Assembly: GCA_025800385.1 (NCBI GenBank)
Contig: JAOXRS010000066.1
Coordinates: forward strand, 248,001 to 312,000
DNA length: 64,000 nucleotides
Direction of reading: 5' to 3'
Source of the DNA: Candidatus Albibeggiatoa sp. nov. NOAA
Lineage (GTDB): Bacteria; Pseudomonadota; Gammaproteobacteria; Beggiatoales; Beggiatoaceae
Part shown: positions 36,639 to 45,573 of the stretch, piece by piece
Layout of the letters: each line of letters opens with the position of its first letter
Position numbering within the stretch: position 1 is the first letter of the stretch
Position numbers and translations under genes: made by a program
Notes under the pieces: model-generated
The model's database searches: none
Told to the model about the DNA's origin: nothing
What the model saw: the letters and a program-made list of their open reading frames with translations, nothing else

Positions 36639-38024
36639 ATGAAAAAGCATATTTTATTTGGCATGTTATGCGGCTTATTGGCTTCAAATGTTCATGCAAT
36701 TGATGTTGATGTGACTAACTTAGATTTATGGGATATTCGTGGCCGCCCTGATATTAATAATGGTCAACCCAATGTCTCGATTCAAGAAGTTGCTGGCCGT
36801 CAGGCGTTAGTATTAAATGCAGCGTTGGCTTTGGTGAAAGATTCACAATTTACTCACGGTACGATGGAAATGGATGTACTGATTAGTTTGGGTAAAGGTG
36901 AAGGACAAGGCCGAGAATTTGGTGGTTTTATTTGGCACGCGCAGGATTTTAGCGAATTTGAATTAGTGCAATATCGTAATATTCAATCTGGCAATCCTTA
37001 TGCAATCCACTATTATCCCTATTTTAGTGGTAAAGCGACATTGCAATTATATTATGGTGATGGTCACACGGGTAGCATGGAGCTGACGTATGACGAGTGG
37101 ACACCAATGAAGGTTGTTGTGGCTGGCGATCAAGCTGAAATTTATTTAACCGATATGGAAACCCCTGTTATTTTTGTTGATGATTTAAAACATAATGGCG
37201 CAGGTGATAATGGCCAAATTGGTATTTTCGGTAACTTCGGGATTGAAGATACGACAACCGCTTTTTCCAATTTCCGTTATGAAGCCACAGATACACCACC
37301 TGTTTTAAAAGGTACGCCACACGAATTTACTCCAAATCCGAATATTGTGCCTATTTGGTCTGTATCTAATGTATTCTCATCTGATGATATAGCAGGTAAA
37401 ACAGTCTTAACAGAAGCCGATCGTGCTAACTATACATGGCAGCCATTGAGGACGGACGAAGGGCGTGATAATGGTATTGCTGATTTTTCTAAGCTACATC
37501 GCACCTTACCGGGGCTTAACACCGCTATAGCAAAAACCATTATTCGTTCTGATAGAGAGCAAGTGAAAGCATTTTCATTCGGCTTTAGTGATAATGTTCA
37601 ATTATATTTCAACGGTAAATTACTCTATTCCGCCAGTGATATTTTTGGAGCGCGTGATTATGCGTTTATCGGTACACCGGGGTTATTTGACACGGTTTAT
37701 TTGCCATTGCGTGAAGGCGATAACGAACTATGGTTAGCGGTAACCGATGTGTTAGCAGGTTGGGGCACGTTAGGTGAATTTGAGAACTTTGACGGTATTC
37801 AGTTGTTAACCGAAGGCGGCATTAATTTTGATGCAGAAACCCATGCTTGTACTGCAACTTACGATGCCTCAACCACTACATTAGATGTGCCTTGTTTGTC
37901 TGTGCCTAATGCACTATCTGGTGCGGATAACGAGTTATATTCTGTGCAGATGAATGTAACCAATGCAGAAACGGGCAGCTTTGGTATTGTTGATGACACC
38001 ATTACACCAGTGCCTGCTAAATAA
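36639..38024 (+). CDS. Secreted LamG/concanavalin-like protein, paralogue 2
   Basis: 461 residues, signal peptide ending 'ASNVHA'. It has the same two-domain layout and motifs as its upstream neighbour: 'FIWHAQDFSEFELV', 'PYAIHYYP', 'LYYGDGH', 'DTPPVLKGTPHEF', 'LYFNGKLLYSASD', 'GWGTLGEF' and the C-terminal Cys pair ('HACTATYD', 'VPCLSVP'). Strong AAGGAG lies before the ATG, and the gap is 16 bases, so the pair is one operon made by tandem duplication. Function as for paralogue 1, by inference. Confidence 0.77.
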   Translation: MKKHILFGMLCGLLASNVHAIDVDVTNLDLWDIRGRPDINNGQPNVSIQEVAGRQALVLNAALALVKDSQFTHGTMEMDVLISLGKGEGQGREFGGFIWHAQDFSEFELVQYRNIQSGNPYAIHYYPYFSGKATLQLYYGDGHTGSMELTYDEWTPMKVVVAGDQAEIYLTDMETPVIFVDDLKHNGAGDNGQIGIFGNFGIEDTTTAFSNFRYEATDTPPVLKGTPHEFTPNPNIVPIWSVSNVFSSDDIAGKTVLTEADRANYTWQPLRTDEGRDNGIADFSKLHRTLPGLNTAIAKTIIRSDREQVKAFSFGFSDNVQLYFNGKLLYSASDIFGARDYAFIGTPGLFDTVYLPLREGDNELWLAVTDVLAGWGTLGEFENFDGIQLLTEGGINFDAETHACTATYDASTTTLDVPCLSVPNALSGADNELYSVQMNVTNAETGSFGIVDDTITPVPAK

Positions 38025-38042
38025 TTGAGTACACCTTTATAA

Positions 38043-38087
38043 AAGGGCTGTGAGTCTGTTAAAGATTAGCAGCCCTTATTATTTTTT
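38043..38087. terminator. Bidirectional terminator after the paralogue pair
   Basis: AAGGGCTG (38043-38050) and CAGCCCTT (38070-38077) form a perfect stem, followed by ATTATTTTTT on the plus strand; AAAA on the other side gives T-rich sequence for the minus strand. Confidence 0.8.
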
Positions 38088-38090
38088 ACA

Positions 38091-39281
38091 TTATTCAGGT
38101 GCTGGAATATGCTGCATATTCTGGAAATGTTTAAAATAACGATCAACTAAAATTTGATCCACCTGCGGACACGTAATGCTCTGATCTACCAATTGGCTTT
38201 GAGTTGAACTTGTATCGAATTTCGGCTTTTTCGCAAAAAATGCTGATGAAGAGCGTAACAATAAAAGCAATGGAGAATACACCCGATCATTCGATTTTTC
38301 AGCTGCAAATCCTTTCAATGTTTCTGACCATTCATCATACTCTTTTGCTTCCAATGAATAACCAACATTACGCACCATTTGTACTAAATCTAACCACGCC
38401 ACAGGTTTTGGATTAATCAAATGGAATGACTCACCATAACGCTGCTGCAACGCCAAATCAACGATAGCACGGCTCACGTAATCTACAGGTACGATATTCA
38501 CCATATTTTCTCTTTCAGGAATTTGACCGATCTCAATACATCCTTTTAACACCGTGGTGAGTAAATCCGTCATATTGCCCGTGATGCCTGTTTCACTATG
38601 TCCCATGATCCGCCCCGGGCGATACACATTACATGGCAAACCCCGCTGACCCGCACGTAAAACCAATTGCTCAGCCACCCACTTACTTTGCTTATAGCCA
38701 CCTTGCAATGTATCACTTGGCTGAATAGATTCCGTAATGACTTTATCATTGTGCTCAGGGCTGAAAAATACCGCTAACGTTGAAACAAAATGCACAGGTT
38801 TGGTTTTAACTAAACTGGCTAGGCGTAAAACCTCTTTCGTACCCAACACATTCGAGGCTTTCAGGCTGGCATAAGGACGCATAGAATTCACATATGCCCC
38901 GTTATGATAAATAATGTCAATTTTCTCACTTAACTCAGCAAATAGTTCATCGCTTAACTCTAGTGCAGGTTTACCTAAGTCACCAATCACGGCCGTAATA
39001 CGACCTTCCCATTCAGGCTGCCAAAATTGATAGAATTCCAGTTGCTCTTTAATCCGCTCAAGACCAATCGCTTCATCTTTAGCACGGACTAAACAATAAA
39101 TCGTTGCTTGGGTTTTAAGTAATAATTCATTTAATAAACAAACACCTAAAAATCCTGTTGAGCCAGTTAATAAAATCGCCTGTGGGTTATCCACATGTTC
39201 AGTTACAGGTAATGTAAATGTAATTTCATCGGCTAAGCAAGCTTCAGACGTTAAATCAATTTTAGGTGCTATTTTTGACAT
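38091..39281 (-). CDS. Stand-alone thioester reductase (NAD-binding, Lys2/CAR-type R domain)
   Basis: 396 residues. Rossmann motif 'LLTGSTGFLG' (37-46), catalytic Tyr/Lys in 'GGYKQSKW', and 'VYRPGRIMG' are typical of the thioester reductase domains that release carrier-bound acyl chains as aldehydes or alcohols with NADPH. Here the domain is a separate protein without adenylation or carrier domains. It overlaps the upstream sulfotransferase gene by 13 bases, so the two are translationally coupled and likely act on the same substrate. No NRPS or PKS is in the window. Confidence 0.85.
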   Translation of the reverse strand: MSKIAPKIDLTSEACLADEITFTLPVTEHVDNPQAILLTGSTGFLGVCLLNELLLKTQATIYCLVRAKDEAIGLERIKEQLEFYQFWQPEWEGRITAVIGDLGKPALELSDELFAELSEKIDIIYHNGAYVNSMRPYASLKASNVLGTKEVLRLASLVKTKPVHFVSTLAVFFSPEHNDKVITESIQPSDTLQGGYKQSKWVAEQLVLRAGQRGLPCNVYRPGRIMGHSETGITGNMTDLLTTVLKGCIEIGQIPERENMVNIVPVDYVSRAIVDLALQQRYGESFHLINPKPVAWLDLVQMVRNVGYSLEAKEYDEWSETLKGFAAEKSNDRVYSPLLLLLRSSSAFFAKKPKFDTSSTQSQLVDQSITCPQVDQILVDRYFKHFQNMQHIPAPE

Positions 39282-41374
39282 AATTCAAGTTCCACACTAC
39301 GTGCAAAAGTTTCAAGTTTAGGCAAAACCATATCCAATTCATAAGTATGTTTGCGCCATTTATCGGGACAAGGTGCAGACAAAGCCATTTTAGATACACT
39401 TAAGCCTTTCGACAATGATTGCTCAATTTCAGAATGCCAAATTAAACCTGCAAAATCACTGATGTCGCGCATGACTTTTTGTGTATCTTTAATCAAATCA
39501 TGATAATGCACAAAATACCAATCTTCTCTAGGCAAGGTTTTTAAGTCTTCCCAAATGTAATAATTCGCTGCTCGCCACTGTTCGCCTGCAATTTCAACTA
39601 AGGGCTTATTTTGTAAATTTTGCTGCCATTCTGGTGGTAATAAGAAGCACCAGTTTTTATGCGGCCATTTCGGTAGTTGTTTATAAGCAATAAAGCTGCG
39701 GGAACGCCAGCCTTCTAACATACTGCTGACATTTTCCTGTGGATCGCGGTATAAGAAGATAAATAGGGCTTCTGGAAATACTTTTTTAAGAAAACTGACT
39801 CGTAACGCATTTTTTGGGGTTTTCTCTAAAAAACGTAAACTCATCGGGCGTTTAGCCACAGGATAGTCTAGCAATAACTTACCTTGGCTATCGTGTAATT
39901 GGCGGGCAAAGCGTTGTTGTAATTGGATTTCAACATCGACACTGGCATGTTCAGCAGTTAAGCGATTAGACGTATAGTGATGTGTATCAGGATGTAACGC
40001 TTTAATCCCTTCAATGATTTCATGACTTTCCTGACCAATTGCCCAAATTTCAGGGAATTTCGCCAAAGTTTCATATAATAAGGTGCTGCCTGCGCGCGGT
40101 GCGGAAACAATAAAAATCGGCCGATCAAACTTAGGATTGGCAAACCGTTCTTGCAATAAGCCGACACTGAGTAATTGCTGTATTGCTGCGGTTAATTCTT
40201 CTTTATTTGGCCATTGATCTGCTAAATGGGGATATAGTTTGTCTAAACTTTCAGCCACGCGAAAATGAGGCAATAACTCACGCAAGGCATCTTGTGATAA
40301 ACATTTATAGCTGGCTTGACTTTCAAACTGTTCAGTGGCTTGGAATAAGGATTGCCAATCAATATTAGGTAATACCTTCTGGCGCGATAAAAATTTCTGA
40401 CCCACTTTGCTAGGTGCAGGACGTACCATGACTTGCAATAAGGATGTGATGGTTTCAATAATCGCTTGCGCTTGAGGGTCTTTAGCAACCCAACGGCGAA
40501 TTTTAGGCAATACATTTTCTTTAAAAGAGAGAATCGCATCGTAATAAGCCGCTTCGCCTGCATGTTCATTACCAAATTGTTCAAAACTAAACTGCCATTC
40601 CTTTTTAAAACTACTCAGCGTACTTTGATAAGTGCTAAACCCTTGGGTTGTAATCTCTGATTCTTGTACGATTTTAGACAGTTGCTCAGTTAAAGATTTA
40701 ATTTCGGCAGGCGTGAATACTTCAAACCGAAAGCGGGGTAAATTTAAATGAATATCGGCTTGGAAATCTTGTTGAATTTTTTCGACTGCTTGATTTTCAT
40801 CTAATGCCTTAGCAATTAAGTTATTCAACGCATCAGAATGCTTCACATCGATGACTAAAAATATACTATCTTGCTCACTATTATTGGCTAAACCTTGGGC
40901 TTGCTTGGGGTTAGCAATCCACGCTTCACCCGTTTGCATAAAAATATGACTCGTGCCGCTGTGAAAATCTACCCCTGTCTGAGTTTGGATTGGGATATAA
41001 ACCGCTGTGTGTCGAAACCAGTGATAATGCGCTGGAATTTTAGTCGGTGCAGTCGTTTTTGCAGGTAATTTGACCAAACGGCAACGTGACACGGGTGTGT
41101 TTAAAAAAGTCAATATTTGCTGAATATATAAACAGTTATCTAAATACGGGGTAGGTTCTGCAGGCGCAGATAACGCATAATCAGTATTGTAAGTGCCACC
41201 AGCTGAAATGAGCATAACCGATGCATTTCCAGTGGTTTCTATGCCATGTTTGATCCAGTCTTGGGATTGGAAGTGACTTAATATATTTTGTAATTCATGA
41301 TTATCTAGTTGTAATTTCAGTTTGCAAAAATCAGTTGTAAATTCCATGGGCATCTCACTAGTGACATCAAGCAT
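39269..41374 (-). CDS. Asp/Asn beta-hydroxylase-like plus sulfotransferase fusion protein
   Basis: 701 residues. Residues about 50-180 resemble the cupin fold of aspartyl/asparaginyl beta-hydroxylases ('IPAHYHWFRHTAVYIPI', 'QTGEAWIANP', 'IFLVID'). The usual HxD...H iron triad reads H116-x-H118 and a Gln near 160, so activity is doubtful. Residues about 415-690 are a PAPS-dependent sulfotransferase: 'SAPRAGSTLL' (5'-phosphosulfate loop, about 424) and 'FIFLYRDPQENVSSM' (3'-phosphate motif). A helical stretch lies between. Coupled to the thioester reductase gene, it probably tailors a lipid or secondary metabolite. The domain calls are from motifs; the pathway is inference. Confidence 0.8.
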   Translation of the reverse strand: MLDVTSEMPMEFTTDFCKLKLQLDNHELQNILSHFQSQDWIKHGIETTGNASVMLISAGGTYNTDYALSAPAEPTPYLDNCLYIQQILTFLNTPVSRCRLVKLPAKTTAPTKIPAHYHWFRHTAVYIPIQTQTGVDFHSGTSHIFMQTGEAWIANPKQAQGLANNSEQDSIFLVIDVKHSDALNNLIAKALDENQAVEKIQQDFQADIHLNLPRFRFEVFTPAEIKSLTEQLSKIVQESEITTQGFSTYQSTLSSFKKEWQFSFEQFGNEHAGEAAYYDAILSFKENVLPKIRRWVAKDPQAQAIIETITSLLQVMVRPAPSKVGQKFLSRQKVLPNIDWQSLFQATEQFESQASYKCLSQDALRELLPHFRVAESLDKLYPHLADQWPNKEELTAAIQQLLSVGLLQERFANPKFDRPIFIVSAPRAGSTLLYETLAKFPEIWAIGQESHEIIEGIKALHPDTHHYTSNRLTAEHASVDVEIQLQQRFARQLHDSQGKLLLDYPVAKRPMSLRFLEKTPKNALRVSFLKKVFPEALFIFLYRDPQENVSSMLEGWRSRSFIAYKQLPKWPHKNWCFLLPPEWQQNLQNKPLVEIAGEQWRAANYYIWEDLKTLPREDWYFVHYHDLIKDTQKVMRDISDFAGLIWHSEIEQSLSKGLSVSKMALSAPCPDKWRKHTYELDMVLPKLETFARSVELELCQK

Positions 41375-41722
41375 TGCGCATCATAAAACCTAAATGTTAA
41401 AAAACATGATACAACAATTAACTTTGTTTGGTGAAAACTTTGTAATCGGGTCGTTAAATTTACCGATAGCTTTTTTATGAATTGAGCAAGTAATACTTTT
41501 ATTTTCAATGTATTATTCTGAAAAGATATTCACTCATTATTTCAGTCAGAATTGACAGCACAAATAAGTCACAGCAGATATATTGGAAAAATGGGGGCTT
41601 TGAGTTAATTTAGTGTGGGACTATAAATAGCAGAATTGAATCATTTTCGTTGGCATTTAAATACTTTTAAAGATATTGATGCTATATCTAAAAGCCATTT
41701 TTGCTATAAAATCATCATGCTC
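41375..41722. other. Divergent intergenic region
   Basis: AT-rich spacer between the divergent sulfotransferase and M16C genes. Apart from the promoter at the right end (next entry), I see no ORF or RNA that I can support. Confidence 0.3.
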
Positions 41723-41751
41723 TTGAATTGCCTAGCGCACAAACACATAAT
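41723..41751 (+). promoter_or_regulatory. Putative sigma-70 promoter of the M16C protease
   Basis: TTGAAT (41723-41728), exactly 17 bases, CATAAT (41746-41751). The leader would be about 28 bases and includes AGGAAAA before the ATG. Confidence 0.45.
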
Positions 41752-41785
41752 AAGTCGAATCCAGTATAAAAAATAGGAAAACTGC

Positions 41786-44698
41786 ATGACCCACCCAGCG
41801 TTCAAGCCCGTCCGTACAGTCAATATGCCCAGTTTAAATGTCGAATATCAAGAATATGAACACAAGAAAACAGGGGCACGCCATATTCACCTCGCATCTG
41901 AAGATACTAATAATGCATTTTTGGTGGCTTTTTTAACTGTACCGCAAGATTCAACAGGGGTTGCGCATATTTTAGAGCATACGGCTTTATGTGGAAGTCA
42001 GCGTTATCCTGTGCGCGATCCGTTTTTTATGATGATTCGCCGTTCATTGAATACATTTATGAATGCGTTTACTAGCAGCGATTGGACAGCATATCCGTTT
42101 GCCACACAAAACCGCAAAGACTTTTCTAATTTGTTGCAAGTATATTTAGATGCAACGTTTTTCCCAAATTTAAATGAACTGGATTTTGCACAAGAAGGGC
42201 ATCGCTTAGAATTTGCTGAAAAAGATAACCCAGAATCTGAATTGATGTATAAAGGTGTGGTTTTCAATGAAATGAAAGGTGCAATGAGTTCACCGTTACG
42301 TCAATTGCATCACACCATTCAATCTCATTTGTTCCCGACAACAACGTATCATCATAATAGTGGCGGTGAGCCGTTAGACATTCCAAGCCTCACACATGAG
42401 CAACTTAAGCAATTCCATGCAACCCATTATCATCCATCAAATGCGGTATTAATGACCTATGGTAATTTCGATGTCAATCAACATCATAAAATGTTTGAAG
42501 AACTTGCATTAAGCCAATTTGACAAGATTGATACCGGCCATTTACGTATTCCAGCAGAACAACGCTTAACGGCACAAAAGAATATAGATGCACACTATAC
42601 ATTTGACGAAGAAAATACTGCGAATAAAACCCATATCGTCTTATCTTGGTTATTAAATGATAGCAGTGACATTCGAGAAGCGATCAATGGACATTTGTTA
42701 TCAGGCATCTTGTTAGATAATAGCTCTTCGCCATTGCGTCATGCCTTAGAAACAACTTCTTTGGGTTTATCGCCCTCATCGTTATCGGGTTTCGATGCCA
42801 ATACTTTTGAATCAACATTTGCGTGTGGCTTAGAAGGCTCTGAAGTAGAACATGCGGATGAAGTTGAAAAGTTAATTATGGGCGTGTTGCAAGATATTGC
42901 TGATAACGGCGTGCCACAATCATTAGTTGATTCGATGTTGCATCAAATTGAATTGCACCAACGTGAAATTACAGGTGATGGCTTTCCATATGGTTTGCAG
43001 TTGATATTGCAAGGCTTATCCATGGCGTTGTATCACGGCGACCCTGTTGCAGCCTTAGATATTGATACGGTTTTAGAACAGTTACGCCAAGATTGCCAAA
43101 ACCCTGACTTTATTCCAAGCTTGGTTAAACGCTATTTCATTGATAACCCGCACCGTGTTCGTGTGACAATGTCGCCTGACCGTGAGTTATCTAAACAGCA
43201 AATTGAACAAGAAAAAGCCCAACTTGCTACTATTGAGCAACAGTTAACTGACGAGCAAAAAACGGATATTATTCAACGTGCTCAAACCTTGGACGAACGC
43301 CAAAAACAACAGGACGATCCTGAGTTATTGCCGAAAGTCACTTTAGATGATGTGCCAACTGAAATGCCTATTTTGGAAGGTTCAAGCCAAACTGCTGGTC
43401 ATTTGCCCATGACATGGTTCACCAGTGGTACAAATGGCATGGTATATCAACGCATTGTAATTGACTTACCACAATTAGAATCTGAATTATTAGATATTTT
43501 ACCGCTATTCTGCGATTGCATGACCGAATTAGGTTATGGTGACAAAGACTATCGCCAAGCGGCGGAATGGCAAGCTTTAGTGACGGGCGGGTTAAACGCC
43601 AGCTTATCGATGCGCGGCCATATTGGTGATACACAGAAAATACGAGGGGTGTTCTCGTTATCAGGCAAAGCCTTAGCACGAAATCAACAGCACCTTATTC
43701 AGTTGCTTCATGATACTTTAACCCAAGTTCGTTTTGATGAATTAGAACATATTCGGGAATTAATTAATCAAATTCGCAGTGATATGGATAACAGCATTAC
43801 GGATCGGGGACATGTGTTAGCGATGACAGCCGCGACCAGCACCTTAAGTCCGTGTACGCATTTAACCCATCGTTGGCAAGGATTAGCGGGTATTCAGTTC
43901 ATTCGCCAATTGGATGATGCTTTAAAACAAGATGATGCATTACAAGCTTTTGCAGATAAATTAAAACGAATTCAAACGATTTTATTGAACGCGCCAAGTC
44001 AATTGCTTGCAATTGGTGATGATGAGCATCAAGCTAATATGCAGCAGCATTTAACCACGGTGTGGCAAGACTTTGCTAAACCACAACAAATTGAGCCTTT
44101 AACGCCTACCGCCTCTTTACAGCAAATTAAACAAGCATGGGCTGTTAATACGCAAGTGAATTTCTGCGCTAAAGCTTATCCAACTGTGCCACCTGCTCAT
44201 GCTGATGCACCTGTATTAATTGTATTAGGGCTGTTTTTACGCAATGGCTTTTTACATCGTACCATTCGGGAACAAGGCGGCGCATATGGTGGTGGGGCAA
44301 ATTATCACGGAGATAGTGGCGCATTCCGCTTTTTCTCTTATCGTGACCCACGTTTAGCGGAAACGTTGCAGGATTTTGATAACGCATTAACTTGGTTACA
44401 AGAAACTGAGCACGAGCCAAGAACCTTGGAAGAAGCAATTTTAGGCATTATTGGCCAAATTGATCGACCTGCCTCTCCAGCAGGTGAAGCCTCGATTTCA
44501 TTTTTTAATAGTTTACATGGTCGTACGCCAGAACAGCGTCGTAAATTCCGCCAGCAAATTTTACAAGTCACAATTGAGGATTTAGTGAGAGTGGCAAAAA
44601 CCTATCTTCAACCTGAAAAAGCCAATATTGTTGTGGTTAGTAATACGAAAAACATTGAGGCTGCACCAGATTTAGGTTTGGAAATCCTTAGCTTATAA
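41786..44698 (+). CDS. M16C zinc metallopeptidase (presequence-protease-like)
   Basis: 970 residues, the expected length for the PreP/M16C family. The inverted zinc motif HxxEH is 'HILEHTALCGS' (His61, Glu64, His65), with a distal Glu in 'VFNEMKGAMSSP'. The two homologous halves and the M16C-associated middle domain are present. 'FLHRTIREQGGAYGGGANY' in the C-terminal half is the substrate-contact Arg/Tyr motif. These enzymes degrade small peptides inside a closed chamber. No signal peptide is seen, so it is likely cytoplasmic. Confidence 0.93.
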   Translation: MTHPAFKPVRTVNMPSLNVEYQEYEHKKTGARHIHLASEDTNNAFLVAFLTVPQDSTGVAHILEHTALCGSQRYPVRDPFFMMIRRSLNTFMNAFTSSDWTAYPFATQNRKDFSNLLQVYLDATFFPNLNELDFAQEGHRLEFAEKDNPESELMYKGVVFNEMKGAMSSPLRQLHHTIQSHLFPTTTYHHNSGGEPLDIPSLTHEQLKQFHATHYHPSNAVLMTYGNFDVNQHHKMFEELALSQFDKIDTGHLRIPAEQRLTAQKNIDAHYTFDEENTANKTHIVLSWLLNDSSDIREAINGHLLSGILLDNSSSPLRHALETTSLGLSPSSLSGFDANTFESTFACGLEGSEVEHADEVEKLIMGVLQDIADNGVPQSLVDSMLHQIELHQREITGDGFPYGLQLILQGLSMALYHGDPVAALDIDTVLEQLRQDCQNPDFIPSLVKRYFIDNPHRVRVTMSPDRELSKQQIEQEKAQLATIEQQLTDEQKTDIIQRAQTLDERQKQQDDPELLPKVTLDDVPTEMPILEGSSQTAGHLPMTWFTSGTNGMVYQRIVIDLPQLESELLDILPLFCDCMTELGYGDKDYRQAAEWQALVTGGLNASLSMRGHIGDTQKIRGVFSLSGKALARNQQHLIQLLHDTLTQVRFDELEHIRELINQIRSDMDNSITDRGHVLAMTAATSTLSPCTHLTHRWQGLAGIQFIRQLDDALKQDDALQAFADKLKRIQTILLNAPSQLLAIGDDEHQANMQQHLTTVWQDFAKPQQIEPLTPTASLQQIKQAWAVNTQVNFCAKAYPTVPPAHADAPVLIVLGLFLRNGFLHRTIREQGGAYGGGANYHGDSGAFRFFSYRDPRLAETLQDFDNALTWLQETEHEPRTLEEAILGIIGQIDRPASPAGEASISFFNSLHGRTPEQRRKFRQQILQVTIEDLVRVAKTYLQPEKANIVVVSNTKNIEAAPDLGLEILSL

Positions 44699-44706
44699 AA
44701 TCATTC

Positions 44707-44734
44707 AGTGTGTATGCTAATGAGTGTACACACT
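44707..44734 (+). promoter_or_regulatory. Hairpin over the start region of a small ORF
   Basis: AGTGTGTA (44707-44714) and TACACACT (44727-44734) are perfectly complementary with a 12-base loop. The candidate starts GTG 44708, ATG 44714 and ATG 44720 lie in the left arm and loop. It has no T-run, so it is not a normal terminator for the M16C gene. It may limit translation of the small ORF. Confidence 0.45.
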
Positions 44735-44935
44735 TGGAAATCCAACATTCCAGAAGAGAAGCAAGCCATAGAAAAACAATCTAAAAGAGACTCGCTTGCC
44801 ACAATAGTCTTTGATGTACTTTCAATACTTGACTTGATTGCTCAAACAATTAGTTTTATTCGCTTTGTAATTTCTGGCATTATTCGTATTATTAAATATA
44901 TTCTCAAAAGATTTTTATCACTTTTTTTCAGATAG
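44708..44935 (+). CDS. Small protein with basic hydrophobic C-terminus (cluster copy 1)
   Basis: Up to 75 residues (GTG 44708; ATG 44714 or 44720 possible). The first about 28 residues are charged; the rest is hydrophobic and cationic ('FVISGIIRIIKYILKRF'), ending 'LFFR'. Such a tail would insert into or lie along a membrane. No family is recognised. Its last about 27 residues resemble those of the next, frameshifted ORF, so they are relatives. Only 9 bases separate it from the M16C stop. Confidence 0.45.
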   Translation: MCMLMSVHTWKSNIPEEKQAIEKQSKRDSLATIVFDVLSILDLIAQTISFIRFVISGIIRIIKYILKRFLSLFFR

Positions 44936-45007
44936 AACCTACCCATTGTTATAAACACATTATTTATCCGTCATATTGGTTCATTCGGGTGACCTACAGG
45001 GTAAAAA

Positions 45008-45170
45008 ATGTTAGATAAAGAAAATATATTCCTCTTGATCCTTAGAGCAGTGTCCTCAAATCCTAACTTATTTTTTTGATATTATTACGCTTATTTACCT
45101 CATTATTTCTAAGATTGCCCGTGTTCTTATGTATATTATTAGAATACTTCTCTTTCCTTTTTTCAGATAA
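45008..45170 (+). pseudogene. Frameshifted relative of the small ORF (cluster copy 2)
   Basis: ATG 45008 with AGGG upstream reads 'MLDKENIFLLILRAV...' to a TGA at 45077-45079, directly after a run of seven T (45071-45077). With six T the frame would continue to 45170 and end 'YIIRILLFPFFR', matching the 'YILKRFLSLFFR' end of copy 1. So this is either a broken copy, a phase-variable tract or a base-call error. Confidence 0.45.
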
Positions 45171-45225
45171 AAATTAAGCACTATCTGTCTGTCATATCTA
45201 TTAATTAAATAAATTGGGCAAAACA

Positions 45226-45381
45226 GTGTCAGATGATGAAGAGCAATACTCATATTTTAAAGGGGACTTTTGGTGAGATTTATTAATATCTATTGATTTT
45301 GTAATCCCAGATGCCTCCTGTATTTTTATTATTATTTTTCAATATTTTGCTATGGTTATCGCATCTTTTTTTAGTAGCTAA
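45226..45381 (+). pseudogene. TGA-interrupted small ORF (cluster copy 3)
   Basis: From GTG 45226 the frame reads 'VSDDEEQYSYFKGDFW', a TGA (45274-45276), then 34 more codons, mostly hydrophobic ('FIIIFQYFAMVIASFFSS'), to TAA. The acidic start and hydrophobic end follow the plan of its neighbours. The in-frame TGA suggests a nonsense mutation. Assignment is tentative. Confidence 0.3.
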
Positions 45382-45400
45382 CAATAATGGGTACACAACT

Positions 45401-45499
45401 ATGATACATGAAGAGAGTGAAGAAACTGAAGGGGCATCACTAGCTATATTTTTTGAACATGTTTTTTATTTTTTTATATCATTGTTCTCAAGTTGTTAA
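45401..45499 (+). CDS. Very short acidic-then-hydrophobic ORF (cluster copy 4)
   Basis: ATG 45401, 32 residues: acidic start 'MIHEESEETEG', hydrophobic end 'IFFEHVFYFFISLFSSC'. The frame is open back to 45311, but that part has no acidic start or ribosome site. It is included because it repeats the plan of copies 1, 3 and 5. Reality is uncertain. Confidence 0.25.
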   Translation: MIHEESEETEGASLAIFFEHVFYFFISLFSSC

Positions 45500-45573
45500 A
45501 CGTTTTTATAAAATTCCGTCAACATTTTTATTTTAAAGCCCATACACAAAAACTTTTTTAAAAGGAGATTGCT

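Noticed and set aside
45274..45276. In-frame TGA read as selenocysteine or tryptophan
   Set aside because: No SECIS-like hairpin was seen after it, other genes use TGA as a stop, and nearby small ORFs also look damaged.
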